Assembly (NCBI GenBank): GCA_963734275.1
Contig: CAVTGO010000010.1
Span: forward strand, 204,933-268,932
DNA: 64,000 nt
Direction of reading: 5' to 3'
DNA from: CAVTGO01 sp963734275
Lineage (GTDB): Bacteria > Actinomycetota > UBA4738 > HRBIN12
The position numbers were made by a program, and so were the translations under genes. The notes under the pieces were generated by a model that was given only the letters and a program-made list of their open reading frames with translations, did not search any database and was not told where the DNA came from. This document shows positions 36,237 to 45,075 of the stretch, piece after piece. Position 1 is the stretch's first letter; each line of letters starts with the position of its first letter.

Positions 36237-37691
36237 CTACGGCACCGGATCGAGGATCAGCGGCGGCAGCGGTTCCTGCGTGAAGTCGAACTCCCGCAGG
36301 AGGTTGCCGAGGATCGGCGACCTCCTCGCGCACCGTCGGCCGAGAGTCGGGCCGGCTGAGCGTGTCCGGGTCCAGGCGCTCGCCGCCGAGGAACAGGTCC
36401 TCGATCAGCCGCAGGTACGCGTCGAACGACAGCGTCTGCGAGTCGATCGTCCCGGCTTCGGCCCACGGGCTGATCATCAGGCCCGGCACGCGGATCCCGT
36501 AGCCGTTGCGATCCACGCGCGGCGGCTCGACGTGGTCGTAGAACCCGCCCCAGTCGTCCCACGTGAGGAAGATCGCGGTCTCCTCCCAGTCGGGCCCGCG
36601 CATGATCGCGTTGATGACCTTCGTCACGTGCCGCTGGCCCTTCCAGATCGGCTCGCCGGCGCCGCGGGTGCTCGCCCACGCCCGAGTACGGCATGATCCA
36701 CGACACCTGCGGGAGCGTGCCGTCCGCCGCAGCCTCGAAGAACTCGGCGTGTCCCTGGATCCGGTCGAGCTGGTGCGTTCTCGCGGACCGTCGTGAACCA
36801 CGGCAGCGGGTTCTGCTGGCTCACCGTCCGCTCGCGCGACCCGTCCGACGGAGCAGGGGTCGAAGGAGCACGTGTCGTCGCCCACGTAGTACGACCAGCG
36901 TCACGCCCTGCTCGTGCAGCAGGTACGTGATGTCGGTCCACGCCCAGATCGGCACGTCCTCGTGCGACCGCTGGATCTGCGCCTCGTCCTTGAGCTCGAG
37001 GTCCGAGATGCAGCTCATCGGGTCGCGCGGGTCCTCGCACGTCGCGGCCCACGCGGAGACGAGGAACAGGTGCGCCGGCAGCGTCCACGAGTCGGCCGGC
37101 GCGAACATGTGGTCCTGCAGGACGAAGCGCTTCGCGTACGTCCAGTAGTTCGGGATCGTCCGCTCGCGTGTGGTAGCTCATCACGTCGGGCTGCCCGTCG
37201 GGACCGAGGTAGCGTCCGGCAGCCGCGGTCCGAGCGGTGGTCGGCGCAGTGGATCGGGCCGTCGACCGCCGTGCGGATGAAGCCATCCATCCGGCCGCCG
37301 TTCACGTCGGCCCGCGAGTGCCGCCAGCCGTGCGGGCCGCCTTCCTGCAACTGGCTCGTCGTGCGGTAGGGCACCGCGCACCTGCCGAGCACCGGATCGG
37401 GCGCGCACACGGTCGGGTCGCCCCGCGGCGTTCATCGGGATCCCCTCGGCGCCGGGGAACGTGCCGAAGTAGTGATCGAACGAGCGGTTCTCTTGGACGA
37501 TGAACACCAGGTGCTTCAGGTGGAGCCTGGCCTGATCGAGCCTCGTGAGCGTGCCGCCCGGCGAGGGCGTCGGTCCCGCGGCGTCCGGCCGTCGCGATGC
37601 CGGGCGATCCGCCGCCGTCCCCGCTCCGGCTGCAGGCGGCCGCGACCAGGACGCAGAGCGCGGTCGCGGCGACGACCCGTCGGCCCCTCAT
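36237..37691 (-). pseudogene. Phospholipase C / acid phosphatase-family protein, interrupted by about nine frameshifts (copy 1)
   Basis: Pieces in three frames assemble into a full secreted phosphoesterase: lipoprotein signal (LVAAAC), VFIVQENRSFDHYFGTFPGAEGIP (metal-binding core of the PLC family), DPMSCISDLEL, FLTWDDWGGFYDHVEPPRVD and C-terminal EFDFTQEPLPPLILDP. Such enzymes hydrolyse phospholipids or phosphomonoesters outside the cell. Extra bases are needed out near 37590, 37418, 37230, 37168, 36901, 36845, 36775, 36680 and 36310; removing nine gives exactly 482 codons. The start is ATG at 37691. Closest relatives are the copies at 37688-39196 and 42142-43554. Confidence 0.82.
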
Positions 37692-39196
37692 CGCGCCGCC
37701 GTCCGCGAGCGGCGTCGGGTCCAGGATCATCGGCGGGATCGGGTCCTGGGAGAAGTCGAACTCGTCGCCGCAGGTCGCCGAGGATCGCGACCTCCTCCCG
37801 TACCGTCGGTCGCGAGTCGGGACGACCGTCGGTCTCGGGGTCCAGGCGCTGCGCCGTCGCAGGAACAGGTCCTCGATGAGCTTCAGGTAGGCGTCGAACG
37901 CCGAGCACCTGCGAGTCGATCGTGCCGGCCTCGGCCCAGGGGCTGATCATGAAGGCCGGGACGCGGATCCCGTAGCCGTTCTCGTCCACCCGCGGCGGCT
38001 CGACGTGGTCGTAGAACCCGCCCCAGTCGTCCCAGGAGACGAAGATCGCCGTCCGGTACCACAGCGGGCTGCGCATGATCGCGTTGATCACCTGCGTGAC
38101 GTGCGCCTGGCCCTTCGTGAGCGGCGCCCCGTTCCCCGGGTGCTCGCTGTTACGCCCGCTCGGCATCACCCACGACACGGTGGGCAAGCGTGCCGTCCTC
38201 GACGGCGTCGTAGAACTCAACGTGCGTCTGGATGCGGTCGTGCGTGTCCTGCTCGTGGACGGTGGTGAACGACGGCAGCGGGTTCTGCGCCGGCGGGGTG
38301 CCGCGCCCGTCGCCGACGCGCTGGCAGAAGTTGTCCGGGTTCAGGCACGTGTCGTTGCCGACGTAGTAGCCCCAGCTCACGTCCTCGCGCGTCAGCAGGT
38401 ACGTGATGTCGGTCCACGCGTAGATCGGCGGGTGCTCGCCGTGGCGCTGGAGGTCGACCACACCGTCGAGCTCGAGGTCCGACGCTGCAGCTCATCGGGT
38501 CGTGTGGATCCTCGCACGAGGCCGCCCACGCGGAGACGAGGAAGAGGTGCGAGGGCAGCGTCCACGAGTCCGCTGGCGCGAAGAACCGGTCCTGCAGCAC
38601 GAACTCGCTCGGCGTACGTCCAGTAGTTCGGGATCTCGCTCGCCGTGTGGTACCCCATCACGTCCGGCTGACCCTGCGGGCCGAGATACTCCTCGCAGCG
38701 GACCGCGTCTCGATTGTGGGCGCAGAAGTTCGGGCCGTTCGTGAGCGTCTCGACGAAGCCGTCCATCGCCCCGTCGTTCACGTCGTTGACCGAGTGCGGG
38801 TGCCCGTGCGGCCCACCGTTGTCCACGAGCGAGCGGTCGTGGTACGGGCGGACGCAGGTTCCGAGGACGGGATCCGGGTTGCACACCGTCGGGCCGGCCG
38901 TTCCGCATCGGGATCCCGTCGGCGCCGGGGAACGTGCCGAAGTAGTGATCGAACGAGCGATTCTCCTGGACGATGAACACGACGTGCTCGATGTTGTCGA
39001 AGCCCTTCAACTTGGGCGGCGGCTCGGGGAGCGTGGGCTCCGGGCTCGAGGCGGACCCGCCGGCCGAGGGACCCGACGGCTCCGAGAGGCCCGGGCCGGG
39101 CCCGGCCGCCGTCGAGGTGCACGCGACGGAGAGCAGCACGCAGACGGCCGCAGCGGCGGCGAGGCGACGGAGGATGTTCGTGCGGGCCGGGGCCAT
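37688..39196 (-). pseudogene. Phospholipase C / acid phosphatase-family protein, interrupted by about eight frameshifts (copy 2)
   Basis: Second copy, tandem with copy 1. It has a lipoprotein-like signal (LLSVACTS), a Ser/Pro-rich linker, VVFIVQENRSFDHYFGTFPGADGIP, CNPDPVLGTC, FAPADSWTLPSHLF, FVSWDDWGGFYDHVEPPRVDENGYG and C-terminal DFSQDPIPPMILDP. Frame changes occur near 38895, 38612, 38484, 38188, 37905, 37857 and 37767, plus one before the inferred stop at 37688-37690; all but 37857 are one extra base. Corrected length is about 501 codons. The inferred stop overlaps the copy 1 start as ATGA. TAGGCT lies 10 nt before the ATG at 39196. Confidence 0.8.
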
Positions 39197-39292
39197 GAAC
39201 GGCCCGAGCCTACCAACCGCCTCGCGGCGGGGAGCCTCGGGCGGCGCTCGATAGGATGACCGCCGATCGATCCCGACCCTCGAGGAGCCCGC

Positions 39293-40750
39293 GTGGACGC
39301 GCCCGGATCCGGCACCATCCCCGTCACGCTGATCCCCGGCGACGGCATCGGTCCCGAGTGCGTCGAGGCCGCCCGCCGCATCGTCGAGGCCGCCGGAGCC
39401 CCGATCGATTGGGAGGTGCAGGAGGCGGGCGCGGCGGTGTTCCAGAAGGGCGTGGCGTCCGGCGTGCCGCCCGAAACGATGGACTCGATCACGCGCACAC
39501 GCGTCGCGCTGAAGGGGCCGCTCGAGACGCCGGTGGGGTTCGGCGAGAAGAGCGCGAACGTGACGCTCCGCAAGCTGTTCGAGACCTACGCGAACGTCCG
39601 ACCCGTGCGCGAGATGCCCGGCGTGACCACCCCGTACAGCGGGCGCGGCATCGACCTCGTGATCGTGCGGGAGAACGTGGAGGACCTGTACGCCGGCATC
39701 GAGTACATGCAGACCCCCGGCGTGGCGCAGGCGTTGAAGCTGATCAGCGTGAAGGGATGCGAGAAGATCTCGCGGTTCGCGTTCGAGTACGCCCGGAGCG
39801 AGGGCCGCACGAAGGTCGCCTGCGCGACGAAGGCCAACATCATGAAGTTCAGCGAGGGCACGCTGAAGCGCGTGTTCGAGCGGGTGGCGCCCCACTACCC
39901 CGAGATCGAGTCGTGGCACGTGATCGTGGACAACTGCGCGCACCAGCTGGTGAAGCGACCGGAGCAGTTCGAGGTCATCACCACCACGAACATGAACGGC
40001 GACATCCTCTCGGACCTCACCAGCGCGCTGATCGGCGGGCTCGGGTTCGCGCCCTCGGCCAACATCGGCAACGAGGTGGCGATCTTCGAGGCCGTGCACG
40101 GTTCGGCCCCCAAGTACGCGGGCAAGGACGTCATCAACCCGACGGCCGTGATCCTGTCGGCGGTGCTGATGCTGCGCTACCTCGGCTTCGTCGAGCAGGC
40201 CTCGGCGATCGAGCACGCCGTGTTCGTGACCCTCGAGTCGGGCGCACTGACCGGCGACGTCGTGGGTTACGACCGCGGCACGCCGACGAGCGCGTACACG
40301 GAGGCCATCATCGGGAACCTCGGCAAGCACACCGAGAACTGGACGATCCGCGAGGTGCGTCCGCTGCAGCTCCCGAAGCTCGATCCGGCGCCCGACTACG
40401 TGAAGCCCTCGAGCCGCGCGGTCGTGGGGCTGGACGTGTTCGTCGAGTCCCCGCTGTCGGCGACCGAGCTCGGCGCGTCGCTCATGGAACTCACGAGCGA
40501 GACGCGCCTGTCGCTGAAGATGATCTCGAGCCGCGGCACGAAGGTGTTCCCGCCCACCGGCGCGATGACCGAGACGGGCGACCACTTCCGGTGCCGGTTC
40601 ATCATCAAGGAGAGCCCCGGCGACCTGCCCGACGAGGACGTGAACCAGCTCCTGACCAGGATCTCGCGGCGCCACTCGTGGATGCATATCGAGAAGCTGC
40701 AGGAGTTCGACGGCGAGCTCGGGTTCACGCGTGACCAGGGCGAGAACTAG
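39293..40750 (+). CDS. icd: Isocitrate dehydrogenase (NADP-type, long form)
   Basis: A 485-residue TCA-cycle enzyme oxidising isocitrate to 2-oxoglutarate. Motifs: VTLIPGDGIGPECVEA at the N-terminus, VIVRENVEDLYAGIEY (substrate and Mg site), HVIVDNCAHQLVKRPEQFEVI, TTNMNGDILSDLTSALIGGLG and EAVHGSAPKYAGKDVINPTA. A C-terminal extension of about 140 residues after the core matches the roughly 480-residue class seen in Thermus- and Rickettsia-type enzymes. It has a GAGGAG ribosome binding site before the GTG start, and TAGGAT at 39252-39257 is a plausible -10. It overlaps the next gene by 20 bp. Confidence 0.93.
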   Translation: MDAPGSGTIPVTLIPGDGIGPECVEAARRIVEAAGAPIDWEVQEAGAAVFQKGVASGVPPETMDSITRTRVALKGPLETPVGFGEKSANVTLRKLFETYANVRPVREMPGVTTPYSGRGIDLVIVRENVEDLYAGIEYMQTPGVAQALKLISVKGCEKISRFAFEYARSEGRTKVACATKANIMKFSEGTLKRVFERVAPHYPEIESWHVIVDNCAHQLVKRPEQFEVITTTNMNGDILSDLTSALIGGLGFAPSANIGNEVAIFEAVHGSAPKYAGKDVINPTAVILSAVLMLRYLGFVEQASAIEHAVFVTLESGALTGDVVGYDRGTPTSAYTEAIIGNLGKHTENWTIREVRPLQLPKLDPAPDYVKPSSRAVVGLDVFVESPLSATELGASLMELTSETRLSLKMISSRGTKVFPPTGAMTETGDHFRCRFIIKESPGDLPDEDVNQLLTRISRRHSWMHIEKLQEFDGELGFTRDQGEN

Positions 40751-42140
40751 CGCGGTCGCGGCCGCGACCCTGCTGGTCGCCGGCGTCCTCTCGCTCGCTC
40801 CCCCGGCACCCGCTCAGACGGCGGCGTGCCGCGGCCGCTCGGCGACGATCGTCGGGACGGCAGGGAACGAAGAGCTCCGCGGCACCGCCGGCGACGACGT
40901 GATCGCCGGCCTGGGCGGGAACGACGTCCTGCACGGGATGCGCGGCGACGACGTCGTGTGCGGCGGCGGCGGCCAGGACAGCCTGATCGGTCGCGAGGGC
41001 GACGACGTGCTCGACGGCGGGGCCGGCGACGACGGGGTGTTCGGCGTCGGCGGCGACGACCGGCTGTTCGGCGGCCCGGGACGCGACCTGATCACCAGCG
41101 GCGGAGGCGCGAGCGGCCGGGACCTGCTGTCGGGCGGCCCGGGCAACGACTACCTTCACGTGAACGAGGGACCGGGCCCCGACCGCCTGCTCGGCGGGGC
41201 GGGGAACGACGTCCTCGAGGACGCCTGGGACACGGCCGACCTCGTCGGCGGCGAGGGCGACGACGCCCTCCTCGGCCTCGACGGCGACGACCGCCTGTCT
41301 GGCGGCCCCGGCGCAGATCGCCTCTACGGCGGCAACGGCGACGACCGTCTGCGCGGCGACGGGGGCGACGACCTCCTCGATCCGGGCGCCGGCCGCGAGG
41401 GCTCGAGCGGCGGCGCGGGAGAGGACCTGTGCATGCGCGGCCGACGCTGTGAACGGAGGCCCGACAGGGTCGCGTTCGTGCCCTTCGCGCGCGTCCGGTG
41501 CGGGGGGCTCGTTCCGACCGTCCTCGGCTCGCCGCGGGGCGACGTCATCGTCGGAACCGACGGCCGCGACGTGATCGCAGGACTCGGGGGCGCCGACCGG
41601 ATCTCGGGCCTCGCCGGCGACGACGTGGTCTGCGGCGCCGGAGGTCGTGACGCCGTCACCGGCGGCTCCGGCGGGGACGACCTGCGCGGCGGCCGCGGCG
41701 ACGACGGGCTGTTCGGCGACGCGGGGGTGGACCGCATCGACGGCGGGGCCGGGAACGACGTCGCCGTCGCGGGCTACCCCGACGCCGAACCGAACCGCCT
41801 GCTGGGTGGCCCCGGCGACGACGTGTTGATCGGCGCGGGCGGGCCGGACCGGCTGGCGGGCGGTTCGGGCGACGACACGATCTACGGCGGGCGCCTCGAC
41901 GACGCGATCCTCGGCGGGGCGGGGCGAGACGTCGCCTACGGCAGCGACCAGGACGACCGGATGCGGGGCGGCGCCGGGCGGGACCGTTTCACCGGCGGGT
42001 TCGGCGACGACGCGATCCTCGGCGGCTCGGGCGCCGACATCGTGGACGGCCACCAGGGCCGGGATCGCGTCGCCGGCAACCTCGGGGAGGATGTGTGCCT
42101 CAACGCCGGATCCGCCGAGGGGTGCGAGTCCGCGGCCTGA
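40731..42140 (+). CDS. Secreted GGxGxD calcium-binding-repeat protein
   Basis: A 469-residue protein with a Sec signal peptide (TSAVAAATLLVAGVLSLAPPAPAQ) followed by two long blocks of hemolysin-type nonapeptide repeats (GGxGxDxLxG), separated by a spacer containing VRCGGLVPTVLGSPRGDVIVGT. The repeats fold as calcium-filled parallel beta-rolls. Paired cysteines (for example DVVCGGG and DDVVCGAG) occur at similar places in both blocks. No protease or lipase domain is attached and no type I secretion genes are nearby, so it is probably a Sec-exported surface or matrix protein. GTG start overlaps the icd end; stop lies one base from the convergent phospholipase stop. Confidence 0.88.
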   Translation: MTRARTSAVAAATLLVAGVLSLAPPAPAQTAACRGRSATIVGTAGNEELRGTAGDDVIAGLGGNDVLHGMRGDDVVCGGGGQDSLIGREGDDVLDGGAGDDGVFGVGGDDRLFGGPGRDLITSGGGASGRDLLSGGPGNDYLHVNEGPGPDRLLGGAGNDVLEDAWDTADLVGGEGDDALLGLDGDDRLSGGPGADRLYGGNGDDRLRGDGGDDLLDPGAGREGSSGGAGEDLCMRGRRCERRPDRVAFVPFARVRCGGLVPTVLGSPRGDVIVGTDGRDVIAGLGGADRISGLAGDDVVCGAGGRDAVTGGSGGDDLRGGRGDDGLFGDAGVDRIDGGAGNDVAVAGYPDAEPNRLLGGPGDDVLIGAGGPDRLAGGSGDDTIYGGRLDDAILGGAGRDVAYGSDQDDRMRGGAGRDRFTGGFGDDAILGGSGADIVDGHQGRDRVAGNLGEDVCLNAGSAEGCESAA

Positions 42141-42141
42141 A

Positions 42142-43554
42142 TCAGGGCCGCGGATCGAGGATCAACGGCGGCAGCGGCTCCTGCGAGAAGTCGAACTCCC
42201 GCCGCAGCTCGCCCAGGATCGCGACCTCCTCGCGAACCGTGGGACGGGGATCGGGCCGCCCGTCGGTCTTCGGGTCGAGGCGCTGCCCGTCGAGGAACCG
42301 GTCCTCGATGAACTTGAGATAGGAGTCGAACGTGAGGATCTGGTGGTCGATCGTCCCGGACTTGACCCACGGACTGATCGTGATCCCGGGCACCCGCAGG
42401 CCATAGCCGTTCTCGTCCACCCGCGGCGGGTCCACGTGGTCGTAGAACCCGCCCCAATCGTCCCACGTGAGGAAGATCGCGGTGGACTCCCAGTCCGGCC
42501 CCCGCATCACCGCGTTCACGATGCGCGTCACGTACGCCTGGCCGGTCGTGATCGGCACGCGCGTCGTCGGATGCTCGCTCGCACGGTTGCCGGGCAGCAC
42601 CCACGACACGGAGGGCAGCCGTCCCGACTGCGCCCGGCGGATGAACGCCCGATGGTCGCGGAAGTTCTCGAGTGCCCCCGGCGACAGGTCGGTGAACCCC
42701 GGGAGCGGGTTCTTGCCTGAGGGCGTGGCGCCCCACCGCCCGGGCTCCTTGGCGCACGGTCGCTCGATGCAGGTGCCTTCGCCTACGAACACGCCCCAGC
42801 TCACGTCATCGCGGTCGAGGAGCCACGTGATGTCCGTCCAGGCGTAGACGGGCTCCTCGCCGTAGCGGAAGAAGTCCTCCTTGTCGGTGAGCTCGATGTC
42901 CGATCGGCAGCTCATCGGGTCCGAAGGATCGCTGCACGAGGCCGACCAGGCGGAGAACAGGAACAGGTGAGCCGGCAGCGTCCACGAGTCGGTAGGCGCG
43001 AACATGCGGTCCTGGAGCAGGAACGTCTCGGCGTACGCCCAGTAGTTCGGGATCTCGCGGTCGGTGACGTAGCTCATGACGTCGGGCTGGCCCTGCGGTC
43101 CGAGGTAAGCCCTGCACCCGGGCTGCTCGCGGCGGGCGGCGCACCGGCTCCCGCTCGCGGCTGCGACGACGAACCCGTTCATCCTGCCGCCGTTCACGTC
43201 GGCGAGCGCGGCCGGATGGTCGTGCGGACCGGCTTGCTGGATCAACGAGCGCGTGTGGTACGGCCGCGCGCACCGGCCGAGCACGGGATCGGGGATGCAG
43301 ACGTCGATCTTCCCGTCCTTCCTCGGGAAGCCGTCGGCCCCCGGGAACGTCCCGAAGTAGTGATCGAACGAGCGGTTCTCCTGCACGATGAAGATCAGGT
43401 GATCGAGCTTCTCGATGCCGCGCGGGCGCTTGCCGCCCTGCCCGGCTCCTCGCGGTTCACCCTTGGCGCGCGGGTCGTCGAGCCCGGTGCAGGCGGCCGC
43501 CACGCCGGCGAGGGCGACCACCAGCGCGAGGGCGACGAGCGACCGTCGGGGCAT
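42142..43554 (-). CDS. Phospholipase C / acid phosphatase-family protein (copy 3, intact)
   Basis: A 470-residue secreted phosphoesterase. Signal peptide with lipobox-like GVAAAC, then LIFIVQENRSFDHYFGTFPGADGFPRKDG (catalytic metal and nucleophile region), CIPDPVLGRCARPYHTRS, DPMSCRSDIELTD, FLTWDDWGGFYDHVDPPRVDENGYG and C-terminal EFDFSQEPLPPLILDP. The family includes bacterial phospholipases C and acid phosphatases acting on extracellular substrates, often in phosphate acquisition. It is uninterrupted, in contrast to the two copies 3 kb away, and shares their cysteine pattern. TAGGGT lies 10 nt before the ATG. Confidence 0.92.
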   Translation of the reverse strand: MPRRSLVALALVVALAGVAAACTGLDDPRAKGEPRGAGQGGKRPRGIEKLDHLIFIVQENRSFDHYFGTFPGADGFPRKDGKIDVCIPDPVLGRCARPYHTRSLIQQAGPHDHPAALADVNGGRMNGFVVAAASGSRCAARREQPGCRAYLGPQGQPDVMSYVTDREIPNYWAYAETFLLQDRMFAPTDSWTLPAHLFLFSAWSASCSDPSDPMSCRSDIELTDKEDFFRYGEEPVYAWTDITWLLDRDDVSWGVFVGEGTCIERPCAKEPGRWGATPSGKNPLPGFTDLSPGALENFRDHRAFIRRAQSGRLPSVSWVLPGNRASEHPTTRVPITTGQAYVTRIVNAVMRGPDWESTAIFLTWDDWGGFYDHVDPPRVDENGYGLRVPGITISPWVKSGTIDHQILTFDSYLKFIEDRFLDGQRLDPKTDGRPDPRPTVREEVAILGELRREFDFSQEPLPPLILDPRP

Positions 43555-43606
43555 CGTGGCGGCGACCCTAACAGTCGTCCTGCCAAGGGACGGAACCCCT
43601 GGTTGC

Positions 43607-43612
43607 TACACT
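43607..43612 (+). promoter_or_regulatory. Predicted -10 element of tRNA-Glu
   Basis: TACACT hexamer 23 nt before the first base of the tRNA. Confidence 0.35.
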
Positions 43613-43635
43613 TCTCGCCGGCCGAGCACGAGTGC

Positions 43636-43708
43636 GGTCCCATCGTCTAGGGGCCTAGGACACCACCCTCTCAAGGTGGAGACACGGGTTCGAATCCCGT
43701 TGGGACTA
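43636..43708 (+). tRNA. tRNA-Glu (anticodon CTC)
   Basis: A 73-nt cloverleaf. The acceptor stem GGTCCCA pairs with TGGGACT (first pair G-U). Anticodon stem CCACC/GGTGG encloses the loop CTCTCAA with anticodon CTC. The T-arm is CGGGTTCGAATCCCG. CCA is not encoded. Reads GAG codons. Confidence 0.93.
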
Positions 43709-43735
43709 CTAAACAAGTCATAGGACGTCGATGCG

Positions 43736-44157
43736 TCATCCTCCGGACGGGGCGCTGCGCGCGACCACGAGGGCGAGCGCCGCCAGGAACAGCGCCACCG
43801 GCCCCCAGAGGAAGCGTTCCCAACTGCTCGGCGAGGCGAAGTCATGAGCGCGCCGAGAGGAAGCACGCCGACCAGGATCCACGTTCCCCATCGGACGAAG
43901 CCCTCAGGCAGTGGCGAGACCTCGACCCCGGCGCGTCGGAGGACGATCAGCGCCGCGAGCGCCCACACCCAGACCGCGAACGCACTTGCGATGCGGAGTC
44001 CTGTCGGGAGCTGCTCGTGGGCCCCGCCCCAGGCCGCCCGGCCGAGCGGGGCGCCCAGCGCCAGAGCGGCCTGGAACGCCGCGATCGCGAGGAAGCCGAC
44101 CGCGGCCGCGACCGCTGGCGCCCGAGCCGGAAGCAGTCCGGTCATCAATGTGCTCAT
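43736..44157 (-). CDS. Small membrane protein co-transcribed with a PadR regulator (one frameshift)
   Basis: About 140 residues after correction, with four predicted membrane spans: AVAAAVGFLAIAAFQAALALG, ASAFAVWVWALAALIVL, WGTWILVGVLPLGALM and VALFLAALALVVA. The frame breaks at about 43845, where one base is missing before FASPSSWERFLWGPV; restoring it gives exactly 141 codons and a stop at 43736. Similar integral membrane proteins of unknown function are found next to PadR genes in Actinobacteria. ATG at 44157 overlaps the PadR stop as TGATG, so both are one unit. Confidence 0.72.
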
Positions 44158-44726
44158 CAGCGTCTCCTTCCCTTACGGGCGTCGATCGACGCGCCGATCT
44201 CGTCCAGGGCGGCAAGGGTCTCGTCCGCCCATGCGATCGCCGCCCGCGCGCCGTGCTCACCTGCAGAGACCGTGAGGAGCCAGAACGGGCGGTCCTCTTC
44301 GTGGTCCTCCTCCAGCTCGAGCTCGCGGCGGATGGTCTCGTACCGGGCGAGGCGGTTCTGCGCGTCGGCTCGGGCTTCGAGGACGAGCGAGCGGCAGGCC
44401 TCCATGCCAAGATGGCGCCCGAAGAACAGCCGAAGCAGGAGGCCGTTCCGCGGAGGCACCTGCTGGATCGGCTCGGCGAAGAGCTCCTTCAGACGTGCCC
44501 GCCCCGAGGCGGTGATCGCGAAGGTCGAGGAGCCCGACCGGGATGCCCCGCCGTTTCACGCAGCGTTGGCGTTCGAGTTCGGTGAGCGTCGGATAGATCT
44601 GGCCGAAGCTCTCGCTCCAGAAATGGCCCAGTACGTCTCGGTCGCCTCACGAAGCGCGTAGCCCGTCATGGGCTCAACGCTCAGGGCCCCGAGGACCGCG
44701 GTCTCTGTCTGATTCGCTCTGGCCAT
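44157..44726 (-). pseudogene. PadR-family transcriptional regulator, two frameshifts
   Basis: Three frame segments combine into a 189-residue PadR regulator: winged-helix start ANQTETAVLGALSVEPMTGYALRE, then FWSESFGQIYPTLTELERQ, then SSTFAITASGRARLKELFAEP, and the C-terminal helical PadR_C/Vir-like domain VPPRNGLLLRLFFGRHLG to WADETLAALDEIGA. One base is missing near 44621 and one extra is present near 44545; together they leave 190 codons. PadR proteins usually repress adjacent membrane or transport genes in response to small molecules, and the gene downstream is such a membrane protein. The ATG is at 44726. Confidence 0.78.
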
Positions 44727-44735
44727 ACTTCTCTC

Positions 44736-44773
44736 CCAGATATATCCACCAGATACTGTCCTCGGTAGTCAAT
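44736..44773 (-). promoter_or_regulatory. padR promoter region with direct repeats
   Basis: Read on the minus strand: ATTGACT at the upstream end is a -35-like element, and an AT-rich GGATATAT about 19 nt downstream is a -10-like element. Two copies of TATCTGG spaced 13 nt apart bracket the -10 and could be an operator for autoregulation. This AT-rich patch stands out in a GC-rich background. Confidence 0.4.
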
Positions 44774-45075
44774 CCTAGGTGATGTCGGATGGGGTCCTGA
44801 GAGGCGTGTGGCCGGGAATCCTGGACCGCGCTCACGTCCATTCGGATACGCGTCCCGAACCGCTCGTGAACTGATCGGAGTGATCGAACGCTTCAGGAGA
44901 AGAGGTGCTCGCTTCGATCGGAGACTTGAAGCGGCTCGGGAGAAACCCACCCTGCGACGATCTGGCTCCTGACGGACGAAGGGGATCCAGCCGCGATGGC
45001 GATGCGGCGTGAGCGCCGGAAGCGAGACGAGCGGTCAAACGCGCAGGCGTGAGGAGCGATCTATCGATGCGCTGC
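44774..45075 (+). other. Intergenic region without recognisable gene
   Basis: About 300 bp with lower coding character than its surroundings. Short open frames exist on both strands but show neither homology nor consistent codon use. No RNA gene, repeat or convincing terminator was seen. Confidence 0.4.

Noticed and set aside
13817..39196. Programmed ribosomal frameshifting to explain the broken genes
   Set aside because: Lesions are too numerous, occur in unrelated genes at unrelated sites, and lack slippery sequences. Error or decay is far more likely.
38492..40687. A 731-codon minus-strand frame across icd
   Set aside because: Only its last part, downstream of about 39196, is real (start of phospholipase copy 2). 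The rest is antisense to well-conserved isocitrate dehydrogenase.
40731..42140. Type I secreted RTX toxin
   Set aside because: The protein has a Sec signal peptide, no toxin or enzyme domain, and no ABC exporter is adjacent. A Sec-exported calcium-binding protein fits better.
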